Of a DNA stretch of 64,000 bases, positions 63,451 to 64,000 are shown piece after piece. Source of the DNA: Monosiga brevicollis MX1 (lineage: Eukaryota > Opisthokonta > Choanoflagellata > Craspedida > Salpingoecidae); NCBI RefSeq assembly GCF_000002865.3, contig NW_001865044.1, forward strand, positions 429,244 to 493,243. The letters run 5' to 3'. The notes under the pieces were generated by a model. It ran no database searches. It was not told where the DNA came from and worked only from the letters and a program-made list of their open reading frames with translations. Every line of letters starts with the position of its first letter. The stretch's first letter is position 1. Made by a program: the position numbers and the translations under genes.

Positions 63451-63718
63451 GGCAATGGTAGTCGAGTATCGGCAGCTCACGCGGCGGTGGGACGCTGACG
63501 CGTTGCTGGCAGCGCGTTTGGTGGTCAAACAGGGAGACTGGCGAGAGCGTTTGGCAGAGGTGGCGCGAGCAAGCGAGGGACTGCCAAATGAAAACATAGG
63601 GCAGGCACTGCACAACCTCGACGAGTTGCTAGTGATGCGTCGCGAGCAAGAGCACCAGCAAGAAGCGAGATTACTGGCGGCGGCAGAGGAGGACGAAGGA
63701 GTACTCAGTCGCCAGTGA
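63449..63718 (+). CDS. Small helical ORF divergent from the phosphatase
   Basis: This 89-codon frame starts with an ATG whose bases overlap the ATG of the minus-strand phosphatase (CATG palindrome at 63448-63451). The frame also stays open upstream. The product is rich in Ala, Glu, Leu and Arg (HNLDELLVMRREQEHQQEARL) and looks helical. No family was recognised. It may be a real small gene or a chance frame in the phosphatase's 5' region. Confidence 0.3.
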   Translation: MAMVVEYRQLTRRWDADALLAARLVVKQGDWRERLAEVARASEGLPNENIGQALHNLDELLVMRREQEHQQEARLLAAAEEDEGVLSRQ

Positions 63719-64000
63719 TCAAACGGGGAAGACTGTATATCACTGTGTGTATGTGAGTGAGATCAGCAGATAAGAAAGAAAAAATGCACCGACGCCGCGA
63801 TAAGAATATGGACGTTGGTGGGGAGGGGGTCGAGCGCCAGAAGCGTCAAAGGACGGGGGTGGTGGTGATGGGGGACTTTGAGACGAGGGTGACAGGTCTG
63901 GTGTGATGATGCAAGGATGCCAGGGATGCTCCTAGCGTCGAAGAGGTTTGAGGCGGTCGGGCTGGTTCGAAGCGGGGCTAGAGGAAAATGACGGACAGTC
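63719..64000. other. Window end, no gene seen
   Basis: The sequence has G-rich patches (GGTGGGGAGGGGG near 63818) and no supported gene. Confidence 0.4.

Overview
The window is nuclear DNA of a unicellular eukaryote with small introns. Most introns are about 50-250 bp, with GT-AG borders and phases that match from exon to exon. The genes point to a choanoflagellate: a receptor tyrosine kinase with a mosaic extracellular region, a class IA PI 3-kinase with an adaptor-binding domain, an FMNL-type formin, a CC2D1/Lgd homologue and flagellar assembly genes. The style fits Monosiga brevicollis, but the species call is inference because no search was possible. One scaffold gap (78 N) follows a long TG microsatellite.

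Layout. 0-1.8 kb: SMYD-type SET protein (-) and tRNA-Gly(GCC). 2.3-4.5 kb: DNAAF4 (+). 4.8-5.8 kb: tandem CbiX-like protein (+). 5.9-8.8 kb: a small unknown ORF and an LRRC43-like gene (-). 9.3-10.9 kb: CCDC137 (+). 11.5-12.7 kb: intronless class 3 lipase with a DUF1232 tail (-). 13.2-14.5 kb: Sel1-repeat protein (-). 15.0-17.3 kb: divergent CHID1 (-) and MRPL41 (+). 17.8-18.9 kb: histidine phosphatase (-). 19.3-20.9 kb: inositol-pentakisphosphate 2-kinase (+). 21.7-25.9 kb: class IA PI3K (+). 26.4-28.9 kb: QRT3-like secreted beta-helix protein (-). 29.4-33.9 kb: formin (-). 33.9-36.4 kb: gene-poor and rich in microsatellites. 36.5-37.4 kb: intronless Ser/Thr kinase (-). 37.4-40.7 kb: gene-poor. 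40.7-42.0 kb: SPCS2 (+). 42.3-44.8 kb: CDK9-like kinase (-). 45.2 kb: gap. 45.6-50.8 kb: CC2D1-like gene (+). 51.9-61.4 kb: receptor tyrosine kinase (+). 62.1-63.5 kb: MAP-kinase-phosphatase-like protein (-), with a small divergent ORF behind it.

Themes. Two genes (DNAAF4, LRRC43-like) belong to cilium/flagellum families. Several belong to phosphotyrosine and phosphoinositide signalling (RTK, class IA PI3K, IPPK, rhodanese-DSP phosphatase). The standout is the receptor tyrosine kinase: after the kinase domain and a tail with repeated Tyr motifs, it ends in a complete CAP-Gly domain completed by a separate last exon. That would link a surface receptor directly to microtubule plus-end or EB-type partners. 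A second pattern is a CT-repeat tract on the coding strand upstream of many start codons.

All gene models were assembled by eye from reading frames, splice-site consensus and phase agreement. Family names come from recalled family motifs, not from a database search.
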